64,000 nt of DNA from an uncultured Clostridia bacterium (GCA_937916395.1 CALFTN010000051.1:1-64000); one strand, 5' to 3'; counted from the stretch's first letter, positions 36,679 to 47,049 are shown. Notes: a model not told the origin generated them from the letters alone. Made by a program: numbers and translations.

Positions 36679-38602
36679 TGTTTTTACATTCCTTTCTAAT
36701 TTCATTTTTTTCTTTTTGTTTGAGTTTTAAATATATTGTTGTAAGTGGCGGTAATTTCAAATCAATTGATTGACCATATTCGCCATAAGGCTCATCCAAA
36801 GTCTTATATGTCTTTTTGATTTTTTCTCCAGTTCCTCCAAACTTCTCAGAATCAGAGTTGAAGATTATTTCATAAGTACCTTTTTCTGGAACACCTATTT
36901 TATAAATCGGACGACTGACTGTTGTAAAGTTACAAACTGCTATAACCTTTTCTTTATTCTCATCGGTTCTGACAAACGCTATAACTGAGTTGTTGTTGTC
37001 ATCACTTACCAACCAGTTAAAGCCTTCCCAGCTGTAATCTACCTGCCAGAACGGTGCCGTCTTTTTATAAAGAAGATTAAGCTCTTTTACATAGGTCTGA
37101 AGATTTCTATGTGCATCATAATCAAGCAAAATCCAATCAAGACCTTTTTTGTAATCCCACTCTATAAACTGACCGAATTCAGTGCCCATAAACAAAAGCT
37201 TTTTACCAGGATGTGCATACATATAACCTAAAAATGCTCTTACACCTGCAAACTTCTCTTCATAAGAACCAGGCATTTTATTTATTAGTGAACATTTGCC
37301 ATGCACTACCTCGTCATGAGAAATAGGAAGAACAAAATTCTCTGAAAACGCATAAAAGAATGAAAACGTGATTAAATCGTGATTGAATTTTTTGTGAATG
37401 CCTTCCATTGAAAAATATTTCAAAATGTCATTCATCCAACCCATGTTCCATTTAAAGTTGAAGCCTAAGCCCCCTGCATAAACAGGTTTTGAAACAAGTG
37501 GCCATGCCGTACTTTCTTCTGCAACCATACATACATCAGAAAAGTCCTTAAAAACAGCTTCGTTAAGCTCTTGTAAAAACTCAACTGCTTCATAGTTTTT
37601 GTTGCCACCATCTTTATTTGCTATCCAATGACCATCATCCCTGCCATAGTCAAGATAAAGCATTGAAGCAACAGCATCTACTCTAAGACCATCTATATGA
37701 TATTCCTGAAGCCAGAAGCAAGCGTTAGAAATCAAAAAGCTTTTAACTTCGTTTCTGCCAAAATCGAACACCTTAGTGCCCCACCCTAGATGTTCGCCTT
37801 TTCTTATATCTTCATATTCATAACACGCTTGACCATCAAAGATAGAGAGTCCATGTGCATCTTTAGGAAAATGTGCCGGTACCCAGTCAAGAATAACGCC
37901 GATACCTGCTTTATGACATTCGTCTATAAGGAATTTAAAATCATCGGGTGTTCCATAGCGCGAGGTTACCGAAAAATAACCTGTTACCTGATACCCCCAC
38001 GAACCATCGAACGGATATTCAGAAAGTGGCATCATTTCAATGTGAGTATAACCCATCTTTTTAACATAAGGCACTAACTCTTTTGCTAAATCACGATAGC
38101 TTAAAAAATTGCCATCATCATATTGCTTCCAAGAGCCTAAGTGCATTTCATAAATATTGACAGGTGATTTATAAATTGAAGTTTTCTTTCTTTCTTCAAG
38201 CCATTTATTATCTCGCCATTTGTATTTGCTTTCAAATATTTTTGATGCCGTACCAGGTCTTGTTTCTGAATGAATTGCATAAGGGTCTGCTTTAAAATGC
38301 TTATTGCCTTTTGCATCAAATATCAAAAACTTGTATGCATCATATTCTTTGACATTCTTAACATAAGCCTCCCAGCAACCTGCTTCGTTAAGCTTTGCCA
38401 TTATGGATGCATTTTCATCCCAACCATTAAAGTCACCCACCACTCTTACAGAGGTAGCGTGTGGTGCCCACACCCTGAAAACAAATTCATCTCCATTGAT
38501 TTTGTGTGCTCCGAAAAATTCCTGAGCACGATAATTCTTACCTAAATGGAAAATGTAAATAGGAAAATCGTTAGGATTAACTTCCGTTTCTTTTATTTTC
38601 AA
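36662..38602 (-). CDS. glgB: 1,4-alpha-glucan branching enzyme GlgB
   Basis: Adds alpha-1,6 branches to glycogen (GH13). 646 residues: N-terminal CBM48 (about 30-115), barrel with region [11 protein letters not shown], region [12 protein letters not shown] (nucleophile Asp), region III AEEST (acid/base Glu), region IV ISHDE, and C-terminal beta domain. The start is TTG with GGGGTG eight bases upstream. First gene of glgBCD-x-A. Confidence 0.96.
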   Translation of the reverse strand: MKIKETEVNPNDFPIYIFHLGKNYRAQEFFGAHKINGDEFVFRVWAPHATSVRVVGDFNGWDENASIMAKLNEAGCWEAYVKNVKEYDAYKFLIFDAKGNKHFKADPYAIHSETRPGTASKIFESKYKWRDNKWLEERKKTSIYKSPVNIYEMHLGSWKQYDDGNFLSYRDLAKELVPYVKKMGYTHIEMMPLSEYPFDGSWGYQVTGYFSVTSRYGTPDDFKFLIDECHKAGIGVILDWVPAHFPKDAHGLSIFDGQACYEYEDIRKGEHLGWGTKVFDFGRNEVKSFLISNACFWLQEYHIDGLRVDAVASMLYLDYGRDDGHWIANKDGGNKNYEAVEFLQELNEAVFKDFSDVCMVAEESTAWPLVSKPVYAGGLGFNFKWNMGWMNDILKYFSMEGIHKKFNHDLITFSFFYAFSENFVLPISHDEVVHGKCSLINKMPGSYEEKFAGVRAFLGYMYAHPGKKLLFMGTEFGQFIEWDYKKGLDWILLDYDAHRNLQTYVKELNLLYKKTAPFWQVDYSWEGFNWLVSDDNNNSVIAFVRTDENKEKVIAVCNFTTVSRPIYKIGVPEKGTYEIIFNSDSEKFGGTGEKIKKTYKTLDEPYGEYGQSIDLKLPPLTTIYLKLKQKEKNEIRKECKNNGKKN

Positions 38603-38713
38603 CTCTTTTTCACCCCATTTTGATATATCTGTAATATAACTTTTTCTCTTTCAATTATATGTAGACACATTCTTATATTTTAATCATAACAAAACACTCT
38701 GTTGAATTCAAGT

Positions 38714-38766
38714 GTTTTTTGATATATTTTGTTCAAACGCCCATTAAAGTTTTTTGGTATATTTTG
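38714..38766. repeat. Tandem 18-bp direct repeats between glgB and the marR-like gene
   Basis: GTTTTTTGATATATTTTG (38714-38731) and GTTTTTTGGTATATTTTG (38749-38766) match at 17 of 18 bases, starts 35 bases apart. A hairpin (38691-38698/38711-38718) adjoins. The 360-base gap 38603-38962 is otherwise AT-rich with no supported gene; these repeats are the best regulatory candidate for the divergent glg and exporter operons. Confidence 0.5.
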
Positions 38767-38923
38767 GTAATTTTGCACAAACAAAGCGTTTTTTAAGTCG
38801 AAAAAAGAAAAATAAAATCGACTTCTAAAATGTGAATTTTTTGTAAAAATACAATTTTTTGTGGTTGTTTTTTCCAAAACAGAATAATAATTCTATATTT
38901 TGTGTTATTATAGATTGCAATTG

Positions 38924-38935
38924 TTAAACGTTTAA
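38924..38935. promoter_or_regulatory. Palindrome upstream of the marR-like gene
   Basis: Perfect TTAAACGTTTAA, 28 bases before the marR-like start. Size and site fit a MarR-type operator. Confidence 0.45.
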
Positions 38936-38962
38936 TTAATTTTCGCATTGAAAGGAAAATTT

Positions 38963-39433
38963 ATGGATAATCGTTCTTTAGTTCAGGAAATAATTACCCT
39001 GAATGTAACTCACAGATACAGGGTTTCAAAAGCCGCCTCTTCATTGGGGCTATATTTTGGTCAACCAGCCATTATAGAGTTCATTTCTTATAACAATGGG
39101 TGCACACAAAAAGAACTTGCTGAGCACTTGCACGTCTCTGCCGCATCTGTTGCAACAACTCTTAAAAGAATGGAAAAATCCGGATTTATTTCACGAATTG
39201 AAGATAAGGGCGATTCCAGAAAAAAACACCTTACTGTTACAGAAAAAGGTGTTAACGCATTCAGAAATTTCAGAAAAGTTTGCGATGAAACAGATGAGCA
39301 AGTTTTTCAAGGTTTTACAGAAGAAGAAAAAGAAATGCTTATGGGTTTTCTCAAAAGACTTAATATGAATATTGCAGATAACGAAATGACAAAAGAGGAT
39401 TTCAAAAAAATACTTTCGAAGGGTGGTAAATAA
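38963..39433 (+). CDS. MarR-family transcriptional regulator
   Basis: A 156-residue winged-helix regulator. The recognition region KELAEHLHVSAASVATTLKRMEKSGF and wing DKGDSRKKHLTVTEKG are typical. It probably represses its own operon and releases in response to a ligand exported by the transporter. ATG 38963 follows AAGGAAAA. The gene abuts the ABC exporter (no gap). Confidence 0.9.
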   Translation: MDNRSLVQEIITLNVTHRYRVSKAASSLGLYFGQPAIIEFISYNNGCTQKELAEHLHVSAASVATTLKRMEKSGFISRIEDKGDSRKKHLTVTEKGVNAFRNFRKVCDETDEQVFQGFTEEEKEMLMGFLKRLNMNIADNEMTKEDFKKILSKGGK

Positions 39434-41233
39434 ATGATAAAGAAATTATTAAGCTATGCAAAAGGTTACAGATTTTATGCTTTTTTATCTCCATTAGCAA
39501 TTATTTTTGAAGTTTTAATTGAAGTTGCTATTCCCTTTTTAATGTCGGTTATAGTCGATTCTGGTATTAACGGAATTCCTTTATCGCAAAAAGAAGGCTT
39601 TGTTGTAGACATTCTTTTAAAAATGGGCTTTGGCGAAAAACAAGGTCTCGAGCTTGTTACTTCAACTGGTCTTTTGATGATTATAATGGCTTGTTTTTCT
39701 CTTATATGCGGTGCTTCTGCAGCATATTTTGCAGCAAAAGCAGGTATGGGCTTTGGTAAAAATTTAAGAGGTGCCATGTTCGGAAAAATTCAGGATTTCT
39801 CTTTTTCTAATGTTGATAAATTTTCAACAGGCTCACTTATTACGAGAATGACAACCGACGTTGGTATGATTCAGAATGCTTTTATGATGGCATTAAGAAT
39901 GCTTGTGCGTTCACCTCTTATGTTTGTTATGGCAATAGCTATGGCAATAGACATCAACAAAAAACTATCTTTAGTATTCATAATCATAGGACCCGCTCTC
40001 TTTGCTGCACTTGTATTTATAGGCTCAAAAGCCCATCCAAGATTTGAGCGTATGTTTAAAAAATATGATAAATTCAACACTTCTATTCAAGAAAATTTAA
40101 TTTCTATAAGAGTAGTAAAAGCGTTTGTACGTTCAAAACACGAAAAAGAAAAGTTTAAAATTTCAAACGATGAATTAAAAGCGGCTTCTATATTTGCTGA
40201 AAAGCTCATCATTTTAAACGGTCCTATTATGATGGTTGCTGTTTACACCTGTATAATTTCAATACTCTGGTTTGGTTCAAAGCTTATTTTTGTTGGAAGC
40301 ATGCAATTAGGCGACCTTATGAGTTTCATTACTTACGTTCAGCAAATTCTTATGTCACTTATGATGATTTCTATGATTTTTGTTATGTCGGTTATGGCAA
40401 GAGCATCTATGAAACGTGTTTGCGAAGTACTTGATGAAGAACCTACCATCAATGACGAAACCGCCGATGAAAATTTAAAAGTAGAAAGCGGCAACATAGA
40501 ATTTAAAAATGTTGTTTTCAGATATAACGAAACGGCCGAAGAACCAGTTCTTTCAAATATCAATCTTTCAATAAAATCTGGTGAAACTATTGGTATTCTC
40601 GGTGGTACAGGTAGTGCAAAATCGTCCCTTGTTCAACTGATTCCACGTCTTTACGATGTAAGCGAGGGTGAGGTTTTAGTTGGTGGCAGAAACGTTAAAG
40701 ATTATAAGCTTCATAATCTACGCGACAGCGTTTCTATGGTGCTTCAATCTAATGTTCTTTTTTCTGGCACAATAGAAGAAAATCTTCGTTGGGGTAACGA
40801 AAATGCGACTATAGAAGAAATAAGAGAAGCAGCAAAAATTGCTTGTGCAGACGATTTTGTTATGAGCTTTCCGGACCAATACAATACCGATTTAAGTCAA
40901 GGTGGTGTCAATGTGTCTGGTGGTCAGAAGCAACGTCTTTGTATTGCACGTGCATTACTGAAAAACCCAAAAATCTTAATTCTTGACGACTCTACAAGTG
41001 CTGTTGATACAGCGACAGACGGCAAGATAAGAGAAGGAATGAAAAACTCCCTCCCTGAAACTACCAAAATTATAATTGCGCAAAGAATCAACTCAATTCA
41101 ACACGCCGACAAGATAATCGTTATTGACGATGGTAAAATTGATGATATAGGCACACACGAAGAATTGCTTTCTCGAAACGAGATTTATAAGGATGTTTAT
41201 CTTTCTCAGCAAGAAGGCAAAATGGAGCAATAA
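39434..41233 (+). CDS. ABC exporter subunit with degenerate ATP site
   Basis: Half transporter of 599 residues: six membrane helices (about 15-300) followed by a nucleotide-binding domain. Walker A reads GGTGSAKSS, signature VSGGQKQRL, Walker B ILILDDSTSAVD with Asp where the catalytic Glu usually lies. That is the degenerate half of heterodimeric exporters such as BmrCD/TM287-288. Likely exports drugs, lipids or peptides; the substrate is unknown. Directly follows the MarR gene. Confidence 0.92.
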   Translation: MIKKLLSYAKGYRFYAFLSPLAIIFEVLIEVAIPFLMSVIVDSGINGIPLSQKEGFVVDILLKMGFGEKQGLELVTSTGLLMIIMACFSLICGASAAYFAAKAGMGFGKNLRGAMFGKIQDFSFSNVDKFSTGSLITRMTTDVGMIQNAFMMALRMLVRSPLMFVMAIAMAIDINKKLSLVFIIIGPALFAALVFIGSKAHPRFERMFKKYDKFNTSIQENLISIRVVKAFVRSKHEKEKFKISNDELKAASIFAEKLIILNGPIMMVAVYTCIISILWFGSKLIFVGSMQLGDLMSFITYVQQILMSLMMISMIFVMSVMARASMKRVCEVLDEEPTINDETADENLKVESGNIEFKNVVFRYNETAEEPVLSNINLSIKSGETIGILGGTGSAKSSLVQLIPRLYDVSEGEVLVGGRNVKDYKLHNLRDSVSMVLQSNVLFSGTIEENLRWGNENATIEEIREAAKIACADDFVMSFPDQYNTDLSQGGVNVSGGQKQRLCIARALLKNPKILILDDSTSAVDTATDGKIREGMKNSLPETTKIIIAQRINSIQHADKIIVIDDGKIDDIGTHEELLSRNEIYKDVYLSQQEGKMEQ

Positions 41234-41249
41234 GAAAGGAGTGTAGAAA

Positions 41250-43226
41250 ATGGCAGAAAAACAAATGAAAAAAAATGGGCCACCAGCAGGTGGACCTGGC
41301 AATAAAATGCGATTTGAAAAACCAGCAAATCCTGCTAAAACACTCTTAAGACTTTTAAGTTATGTTGTTAAAAACAAAGCTGTTTTAGTTTTGGTTGCTG
41401 TTCTTGTTGTTATAAGCTCTGGTGCTGGCGTTGCAGGAACTTACCTTTTAACACCAATCATAAATGAAATCGGAGCTGTTGTTCAGAACGGCACTTTTGA
41501 TGTTACAAACATTATAAAATATCTTGTTATAATTGGCATCATCTATGTTTGTGGTGCTGCTGCAGGTTATGCTTATCAAAGACTTATGCTCAACATTTCA
41601 CAAGGCACTCTCAATCTTTTAAGAAAAGACCTTTTTGACCATCTTCAAAGTCTTCCAATCAAGTTTTTTGATTCTCACACTCACGGCGAATTAATGAGCC
41701 GTTTTACAAATGATACCGATACAATTCGCGAAGCAATCAGCCAGGGATTAGTACAGACAATATCTTCTCTTGTTACCGTTATTGGTATTTTTTCTATGAT
41801 GATTTATATAAGCCCTGCTTTAACTGGTCTTATTATTATAATGCTCTTTGTTATGCTCGGTATAATCAAGTTTATTGGTGGAAAAAGTGCAAGCTTCTTC
41901 AGAAAGCAACAGCAAAATATTGGTGCTGTTAATGGTTATATTGAAGAATTCATTGAAGGTCAGAGAGTTGTAAAGGTTTTCTGTCGTGAAGAAAAATCAA
42001 AAGAAAAATTTGCTTTCCATAATGAAAATTTCAGAAAATCAGCAACAAATGCTCACACTTGTGCAAGTATAATAATGCCTATTATGGGTAATCTTTCTTA
42101 CTTTAATTTCGCTGCTACTGCTACCCTTGGGGCTTTCATAATTATTCATTTTGGAACAAGTGAGCCTTCTGGTCTTGCAGGCTTTCTTCTTGGTGGCTTT
42201 GAGGGTGCTCTTACCCTCGGCTCTCTTGCAGCGTTCTTACAATACACAAGACAATTTTCAAACCCTATCAGCCAGGTTTCACAACAGCTTAACAACATTT
42301 TAGCGGCTCTCGCTGGTGCTGAAAGAATTTTTGCAATTATTGACACAAAACCAGAAGAAGATGATGGATATGTTACTTTAGTTAATGCGAAAATTGATGA
42401 AAATGGCAATATTACAGAGTGTGAAGAACGTACTGAAACATGGGCTTGGCGACACCCACACTCGGCTGACGGCTCTGTAACCTATACACTTTTAAAAGGC
42501 GATGTGCGTTTCCACGATGTTACATTCTCGTACGATGGCAAAAAGACCGTATTAAAAAATGTTTCTCTTTATGCAAAGCCTGGTCAGAAAATCGCCTTTG
42601 TTGGTTCAACCGGTGCAGGTAAAACAACAATTACAAATCTTATAAATCGTTTTTATGATATTGATGAAGGTAAAATCACTTATGATGGAATTAATATCAA
42701 AAAAATAAAAAAAGATGATTTAAGGCGTTCTCTTGCCATGGTTCTTCAGGATACACACCTTTTCACCGGTACTGTTGAAGACAACATACGCTATGGTAAG
42801 CTTGACGCTACACACGATGAAATTGTTGCGGCTGCAAAGCTTTCTAATGCACACAGCTTTATAAAGAGATTGCCTGATGGTTATAACACAATGCTCACTG
42901 GTGATGGTGGCAACCTCTCACAAGGTCAGCGTCAGTTACTTGCAATAGCACGTGCTGCAGTTGCAAACCCGCCTGTGCTTATCCTGGATGAAGCAACAAG
43001 CTCAATAGACACAAGAACAGAAAAGCTTATTGAAAAGGGTATGGATAAGCTTATGGAAAACAAGACTGTTTTTGTAATTGCTCACAGACTTTCCACTGTA
43101 AGAAACTCAAACGCAATTATGGTGCTTGAGGATGGTCAGATTATAGAAAAAGGTGACCACGACACGCTTATAGAAGAAAAAGGGAGATATTTCAAACTTT
43201 ATACAGGGCAGTTTGAATTATCTTAA
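41250..43226 (+). CDS. ABC exporter subunit with canonical ATP site
   Basis: Partner half transporter, 658 residues, with an extended N-terminus and an insertion of about 45 residues before the ATPase domain. Walker A GSTGAGKTT, signature LSQGQRQLL, Walker B VLILDEATSSID with the catalytic Glu. It pairs with the preceding protein to form one heterodimer. RBS AAAGGAG. Terminator follows. Confidence 0.92.
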   Translation: MAEKQMKKNGPPAGGPGNKMRFEKPANPAKTLLRLLSYVVKNKAVLVLVAVLVVISSGAGVAGTYLLTPIINEIGAVVQNGTFDVTNIIKYLVIIGIIYVCGAAAGYAYQRLMLNISQGTLNLLRKDLFDHLQSLPIKFFDSHTHGELMSRFTNDTDTIREAISQGLVQTISSLVTVIGIFSMMIYISPALTGLIIIMLFVMLGIIKFIGGKSASFFRKQQQNIGAVNGYIEEFIEGQRVVKVFCREEKSKEKFAFHNENFRKSATNAHTCASIIMPIMGNLSYFNFAATATLGAFIIIHFGTSEPSGLAGFLLGGFEGALTLGSLAAFLQYTRQFSNPISQVSQQLNNILAALAGAERIFAIIDTKPEEDDGYVTLVNAKIDENGNITECEERTETWAWRHPHSADGSVTYTLLKGDVRFHDVTFSYDGKKTVLKNVSLYAKPGQKIAFVGSTGAGKTTITNLINRFYDIDEGKITYDGINIKKIKKDDLRRSLAMVLQDTHLFTGTVEDNIRYGKLDATHDEIVAAAKLSNAHSFIKRLPDGYNTMLTGDGGNLSQGQRQLLAIARAAVANPPVLILDEATSSIDTRTEKLIEKGMDKLMENKTVFVIAHRLSTVRNSNAIMVLEDGQIIEKGDHDTLIEEKGRYFKLYTGQFELS

Positions 43227-43232
43227 AACCTA

Positions 43233-43271
43233 AGCAGGTCAAGGCTTTCAAGCCTTTCGACCTGCTTTTTT
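43233..43271 (+). terminator. Rho-independent terminator of the marR-ABC operon
   Basis: Nested stem (AGCAGGTC at 43233-43240 with GACCTGCT at 43259-43266, inner AGGCT/AGCCT) then a T run. Confidence 0.88.
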
Positions 43272-43305
43272 CTGCGTTACAAATATTAAGATTTTGTAAT
43301 AAGTA

Positions 43306-43333
43306 TTGAGAATTTTTTAAAATTTAGTATAAT
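43306..43333 (+). promoter_or_regulatory. Promoter of the O-antigen ligase-like gene
   Basis: TTGAGA (43306-43311), 16-base spacer, TATAAT (43328-43333), about 48 bases upstream of the start. Confidence 0.7.
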
Positions 43334-43381
43334 AGAATAAAAATATAATAAATAAAATAGAAAATTTGCGTGGTATTTATT

Positions 43382-44860
43382 ATGAATAATATATTAAAAT
43401 CTGAAAAGTCAGTAAAGACCTTAGCAGAAATACGCAAATTCCTGTTAAGTGACAGATGGATGGTTGCTCTCGCACTTTTCACAATGATAATCGCCTGTCT
43501 TCACTCACATTTCCCTAAAGAAGACTTTCACATCTGGGGCTCCGTTGTTTTAGGGTATATAACAGGCGTTTGCTTCCTGCTCACGGGTGACATTATGGCA
43601 ATGCTCATCCCTACACTCTTTACCTATATTATTGCAATGCGATGTTACAACTCGCTTGAAGCTTTCAGCAAAATATGGTATCTTGCGATACCTCTTGCTT
43701 TTATGCTGTTGTTTAATCTTATTTATTACGGCAAAAAACCAAGCTTTAAAGGTTCGCAATTTTTCCCTATGCTTTTTGTGTCGCTCGCCGTTACTCTCGG
43801 TGGTGTTGGTGTTATTTCTGCTGAGGATTATTTTGCTGGTGCATCAATTTACAATATGCTTGGTATTGGATTTGGAATGCTTTTTATCTATTGCATATTC
43901 TTTCCAAGAATTAATATAACAAACGAATACTCTCTTATTGATAAGCTTTCAAAAATAATGGTTATGGTAGGGCTTACTGCGGCTCTTATGATTTTTGCCC
44001 ACTACTTAATAAACATTAATGATGTTATGGATACGGGTAGTACTCTCTATATGAGGTGGCGCAACAATACTTCAACAATTCTTATGATTGCTTTGCCTTT
44101 CACTTTCTTCAGAGCAAATAAATCGCCTTATTCAATTATCATTGGTTTTATTTATTATATGGCGATGCTTCTTACCGGCTCTCGTGGTGGTATGGTGTTT
44201 GGTACTATTGAACTTGCTATGTGTATTGTTATGTTCGTTCTATACGACAAGCGTCGCCGCCTTGCTTATGCTATAATTTGTGGTTGCTTTGTTGTTGCCG
44301 CACTTATTTATCTTCCTGAAATAACACAGTTTTTAAACCACACCTTGAAACGTCTTTTTAACGTTCTTAACGAATTCCTTATGGGAGGCGAAGATACCGA
44401 AACAAGAGTTAGACACTACGCTCGTGGTATACAGGATTATTTAAACAACCCTGTTTTTGGCACAGGTCTTGGTAATATGACCAATCGTGATATTTTCAAA
44501 AACAAGCCCGGTGCTCTTTGCTGGTATCATTGTGAGCCTATTCAGATTGCTGGTAGCTTCGGTACTGTTGGAATTATTGCATATATTTACCAGTTCGCAA
44601 AACGAAATATATTAATCTGGAAAAAAGCTACACTTTTCAATATGACGATATTCTTGTCTTACATAAGCCTCGAATTAATGTCACTTGTAAATCCTGGTAT
44701 TCTCTGCCCTGTACCATATCTTTTACTCATAACAATTTTTATGATTATTGTTGAAAAATGTGATGATGGAGAAGCACAGGAAAAAATACCAGTTTTAAAG
44801 AAATTCAGAGATAAACGAAAAGCTAAGAAAAAAGCAAACAAAGAATTAGTAACAAAATAA
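43382..44860 (+). CDS. O-antigen ligase/polymerase-like membrane protein
   Basis: A 492-residue protein with about ten to twelve membrane helices and a central periplasmic-type loop in the O-antigen ligase (Wzy_C) pattern, including LLTGSRGGMVFG and the PVFGTGLGNM stretch. Such proteins join or polymerise surface polysaccharides at the membrane. ATG 43382 is preferred to the upstream in-frame start. C-terminal tail is strongly basic (RDKRKAKKKANKE). No glycan cluster surrounds it. Confidence 0.8.
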   Translation: MNNILKSEKSVKTLAEIRKFLLSDRWMVALALFTMIIACLHSHFPKEDFHIWGSVVLGYITGVCFLLTGDIMAMLIPTLFTYIIAMRCYNSLEAFSKIWYLAIPLAFMLLFNLIYYGKKPSFKGSQFFPMLFVSLAVTLGGVGVISAEDYFAGASIYNMLGIGFGMLFIYCIFFPRINITNEYSLIDKLSKIMVMVGLTAALMIFAHYLININDVMDTGSTLYMRWRNNTSTILMIALPFTFFRANKSPYSIIIGFIYYMAMLLTGSRGGMVFGTIELAMCIVMFVLYDKRRRLAYAIICGCFVVAALIYLPEITQFLNHTLKRLFNVLNEFLMGGEDTETRVRHYARGIQDYLNNPVFGTGLGNMTNRDIFKNKPGALCWYHCEPIQIAGSFGTVGIIAYIYQFAKRNILIWKKATLFNMTIFLSYISLELMSLVNPGILCPVPYLLLITIFMIIVEKCDDGEAQEKIPVLKKFRDKRKAKKKANKELVTK

Positions 44861-44893
44861 AAAATGTCGGTAGAAAAAACTACCGACATTTTT
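44861..44893. terminator. Bidirectional terminator
   Basis: Stem AAATGTCGGTA.../TACCGACATTT (44861-44872, 44881-44893), A- and T-rich flanks; serves the ligase gene and lexA. Confidence 0.88.
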
Positions 44894-44898
44894 ATTTT

Positions 44899-45489
44899 TT
44901 AATAATATCTGATTAACGAAACCACTTTACCTAAAATTACAACTTCATTCGTAATAATTGGTTCAAACTCATCGTTTTCAGGTTGAAGACGAAAATGACC
45001 GTTTTCTTTAAAGAAGCGTTTAACTGTCGCTTCATCTTCTAGCATAGCTACAACGATGTCGCCATTGTTTGCATAAGGTGTTTTTTCTGCAATTACAATA
45101 TCACCATCGTGAATACCTGCCCAGAGCATACTCTCGCCACGAACCTTTAAAGCAAATAATGGCTTATCACGAGAGACTCTGCCACCATAAGGAATATAGC
45201 CTTCTATCTGTTCAACCGCAAGAATAGGAATACCTGCTGTTACAGTACCGATAAGCGGAACTTGTGTAAAGCTTTCATCCTGACCTAAAATACGAATAGC
45301 TCTTTTTAAAAGTGGGTCACGAAGAATATAACCTGCTTTTTCAAGTGCCTGAAGATGAGCGTGAACTGTAGAGGTAGACTTCAAACCAACCGCAGCACCG
45401 ATTTCTCTGATTGATGGTGGCACGCCACCTTGAGAGCGCTCAACTAAAAACTCGTAAATTCTTTTTTGTGTATCCGAAATTTTTTCCAT
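44899..45489 (-). CDS. lexA: LexA repressor
   Basis: SOS repressor that cleaves itself when RecA is active. 196 residues: winged helix (about 1-65), self-cleavage site Ala85-Gly86 in GTVTAGIP, and catalytic Ser120 (RGESML) and Lys157 (ATVKRF). RBS GGAGG. The promoter and a LexA-type box lie just upstream (45522-45562), consistent with autoregulation. Confidence 0.96.
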   Translation of the reverse strand: MEKISDTQKRIYEFLVERSQGGVPPSIREIGAAVGLKSTSTVHAHLQALEKAGYILRDPLLKRAIRILGQDESFTQVPLIGTVTAGIPILAVEQIEGYIPYGGRVSRDKPLFALKVRGESMLWAGIHDGDIVIAEKTPYANNGDIVVAMLEDEATVKRFFKENGHFRLQPENDEFEPIITNEVVILGKVVSLIRYY

Positions 45490-45521
45490 AAAAGCACCTC
45501 CACTTTCTATGTTATGAGGTC

Positions 45522-45551
45522 ATTATAACACACCTACACCCAAAATGTCAA
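45522..45551 (-). promoter_or_regulatory. lexA promoter
   Basis: On the minus strand: TTGACA (45546-45551), 18-base spacer, TATAAT (45522-45527). Its -35 box shares three bases with the LexA box. Confidence 0.8.
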
Positions 45552-45562
45552 ACATTTGTTTG
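45549..45562. promoter_or_regulatory. Putative LexA (SOS) box
   Basis: CAAACATTTGTTTG, arms CAAAC/GTTTG; 11 of 14 positions fit the Gram-positive consensus CGAACATATGTTCG. Location overlapping the lexA -35 supports it. Confidence 0.65.
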
Positions 45563-45607
45563 TAATTTTTTAAAAAATTTTTTCATATTGTTTTCTGAGG
45601 TGATATA

Positions 45608-46468
45608 ATGTATAAAATCTTAACTTTCAGAACCCTTTGTGTCATTTCTGCTATAATATGTATATTGATGATTTTTTCATCAGTTGCGAACACATTTTTG
45701 CCTGTTTTAGCCGTATTTAAAGAAACGCAAAAAGAAGTATTAATTATAATGTACCATCAGATAAGTGAAAACAGCTCCCTTTGGGGTGACTATGTGATTC
45801 CTGAAAATTTGCTCGTTTCTGATTTTGAATACCTGAAAAACAATGGATTTACTGCTGTTAAAATAAAAGATTTAATAGACTTTACAAATGGGAAAAAGGA
45901 TTTACCCGACAAAAGTGTTGTAATAACGTTTGACGATGGTCAGAGAAGCTTTCTCACAAAGGTTGTGCCTCTTTTAGAAAAATATAATTTCCCAGCAAAT
46001 GTAAATATAGTTGGCTCTCTTATTGATTTATATACTGAAAATGGCGAAACCGATGACCGCTATGCCTATCTTAACTGGAACGACCTAAAAATCCTATCCC
46101 AGCATCCTCTTGTTGAAATTGGGCACCATTCTTATAACTTCCACTCATTAGGTCTTCGCAGAGGTATGGGTAAAATTTATGGTGAAAGTAACTCTGTCTA
46201 TAGCGAAATAATAAAAACCGATATTGAAACGCTCAACAACAAGCTGCTTTCTAACATCGGTTTTGTACCTTTTATTATGGCATACCCTTATGGTATTAAA
46301 AATAAAACTCTTGAAGAAATAGTAAAATCAGAGGGCTTTTCTGTAACATTAAGCTGCAGAGAAAGTGTTAACAAAATTTCTGTTGGTGATGAATTATTTG
46401 ATTTAGGTCGATTTAACCGTCCTTACAAATATAGTGCAAACACATTCTTTACAGAGATAGTAACCTGA
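45608..46468 (+). CDS. Polysaccharide deacetylase family protein
   Basis: A 286-residue protein with an N-terminal membrane anchor (about 7-30) and extracellular NodB-like domain. The metal-binding TFDDGQRS (Asp pair) and EIGHHSYNFHSL (His motif) are present. Probably removes acetyl groups from peptidoglycan or another surface glycan. The 3' end overlaps the shikimate kinase gene by 20 bases on the other strand. Confidence 0.88.
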   Translation: MYKILTFRTLCVISAIICILMIFSSVANTFLPVLAVFKETQKEVLIIMYHQISENSSLWGDYVIPENLLVSDFEYLKNNGFTAVKIKDLIDFTNGKKDLPDKSVVITFDDGQRSFLTKVVPLLEKYNFPANVNIVGSLIDLYTENGETDDRYAYLNWNDLKILSQHPLVEIGHHSYNFHSLGLRRGMGKIYGESNSVYSEIIKTDIETLNNKLLSNIGFVPFIMAYPYGIKNKTLEEIVKSEGFSVTLSCRESVNKISVGDELFDLGRFNRPYKYSANTFFTEIVT

Positions 46469-46946
46469 TGATTTTCTCTACACATTCTTCTGCCGTTAAA
46501 TTATCACAATCAATTTTAATGTCAGCATATTTTTCATAAAGTGGTTTTCGCTCTTTAAAAATATCATCAACTGTATTTCCATTCGTTAAAACAACGCCTC
46601 GGGATTTTATATCACCGATTCTCCTTTTTATTTCATCAATTGGCAAAGAAAGATAAACGATTACCCCATTTTCTTTTAATTGATTCATAGCTCTTTCACC
46701 AAAGACAGCACTACCACCAGTTGCAATAACAGAATTTTTAAAATCAGCATTTAGAATTATATCTTCTTCTATATTTAAAAAAGCTTTTGTGCCATTATCC
46801 TTTATGATGTCACAAAGGCTTTTTTTATATTTCTCCTGAATCAGAAGGTCTGTGTCTGTAAAAGATAATAAAAGTGATTTTGCAAGAAGAACGCCAATGG
46901 TACTCTTACCAACTGCAGGCATTCCAATAAGAACAACATTTTTCAT
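46449..46946 (-). CDS. aroK: Shikimate kinase
   Basis: Phosphorylates shikimate in aromatic amino-acid synthesis. 165 residues; Walker A GMPAVGKST, DTDLLIQE with the shikimate/Mg-binding Asp, and ATGGSAV in place of the usual GGGA. RBS GGGGTG. No other aro genes in the window. Symbol could be aroL; a gluconate kinase-like activity is less likely. Confidence 0.85.
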   Translation of the reverse strand: MKNVVLIGMPAVGKSTIGVLLAKSLLLSFTDTDLLIQEKYKKSLCDIIKDNGTKAFLNIEEDIILNADFKNSVIATGGSAVFGERAMNQLKENGVIVYLSLPIDEIKRRIGDIKSRGVVLTNGNTVDDIFKERKPLYEKYADIKIDCDNLTAEECVEKIIRLLSL

Positions 46947-47049
46947 AAAAAGTCACCCCAAAAATGCACAAATTTTCAAGCTTTTTTTCTTGATTTTATC
47001 ACTCATTTTTAGAAAACGCAAGGTTATATTTTTAACAAGGTGAATTCTA

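Noticed and set aside
38680..38877. 65-codon frame in the glgB-marR gap
   Set aside because: Composition follows the AT-rich DNA; no RBS, and it covers the direct repeats.
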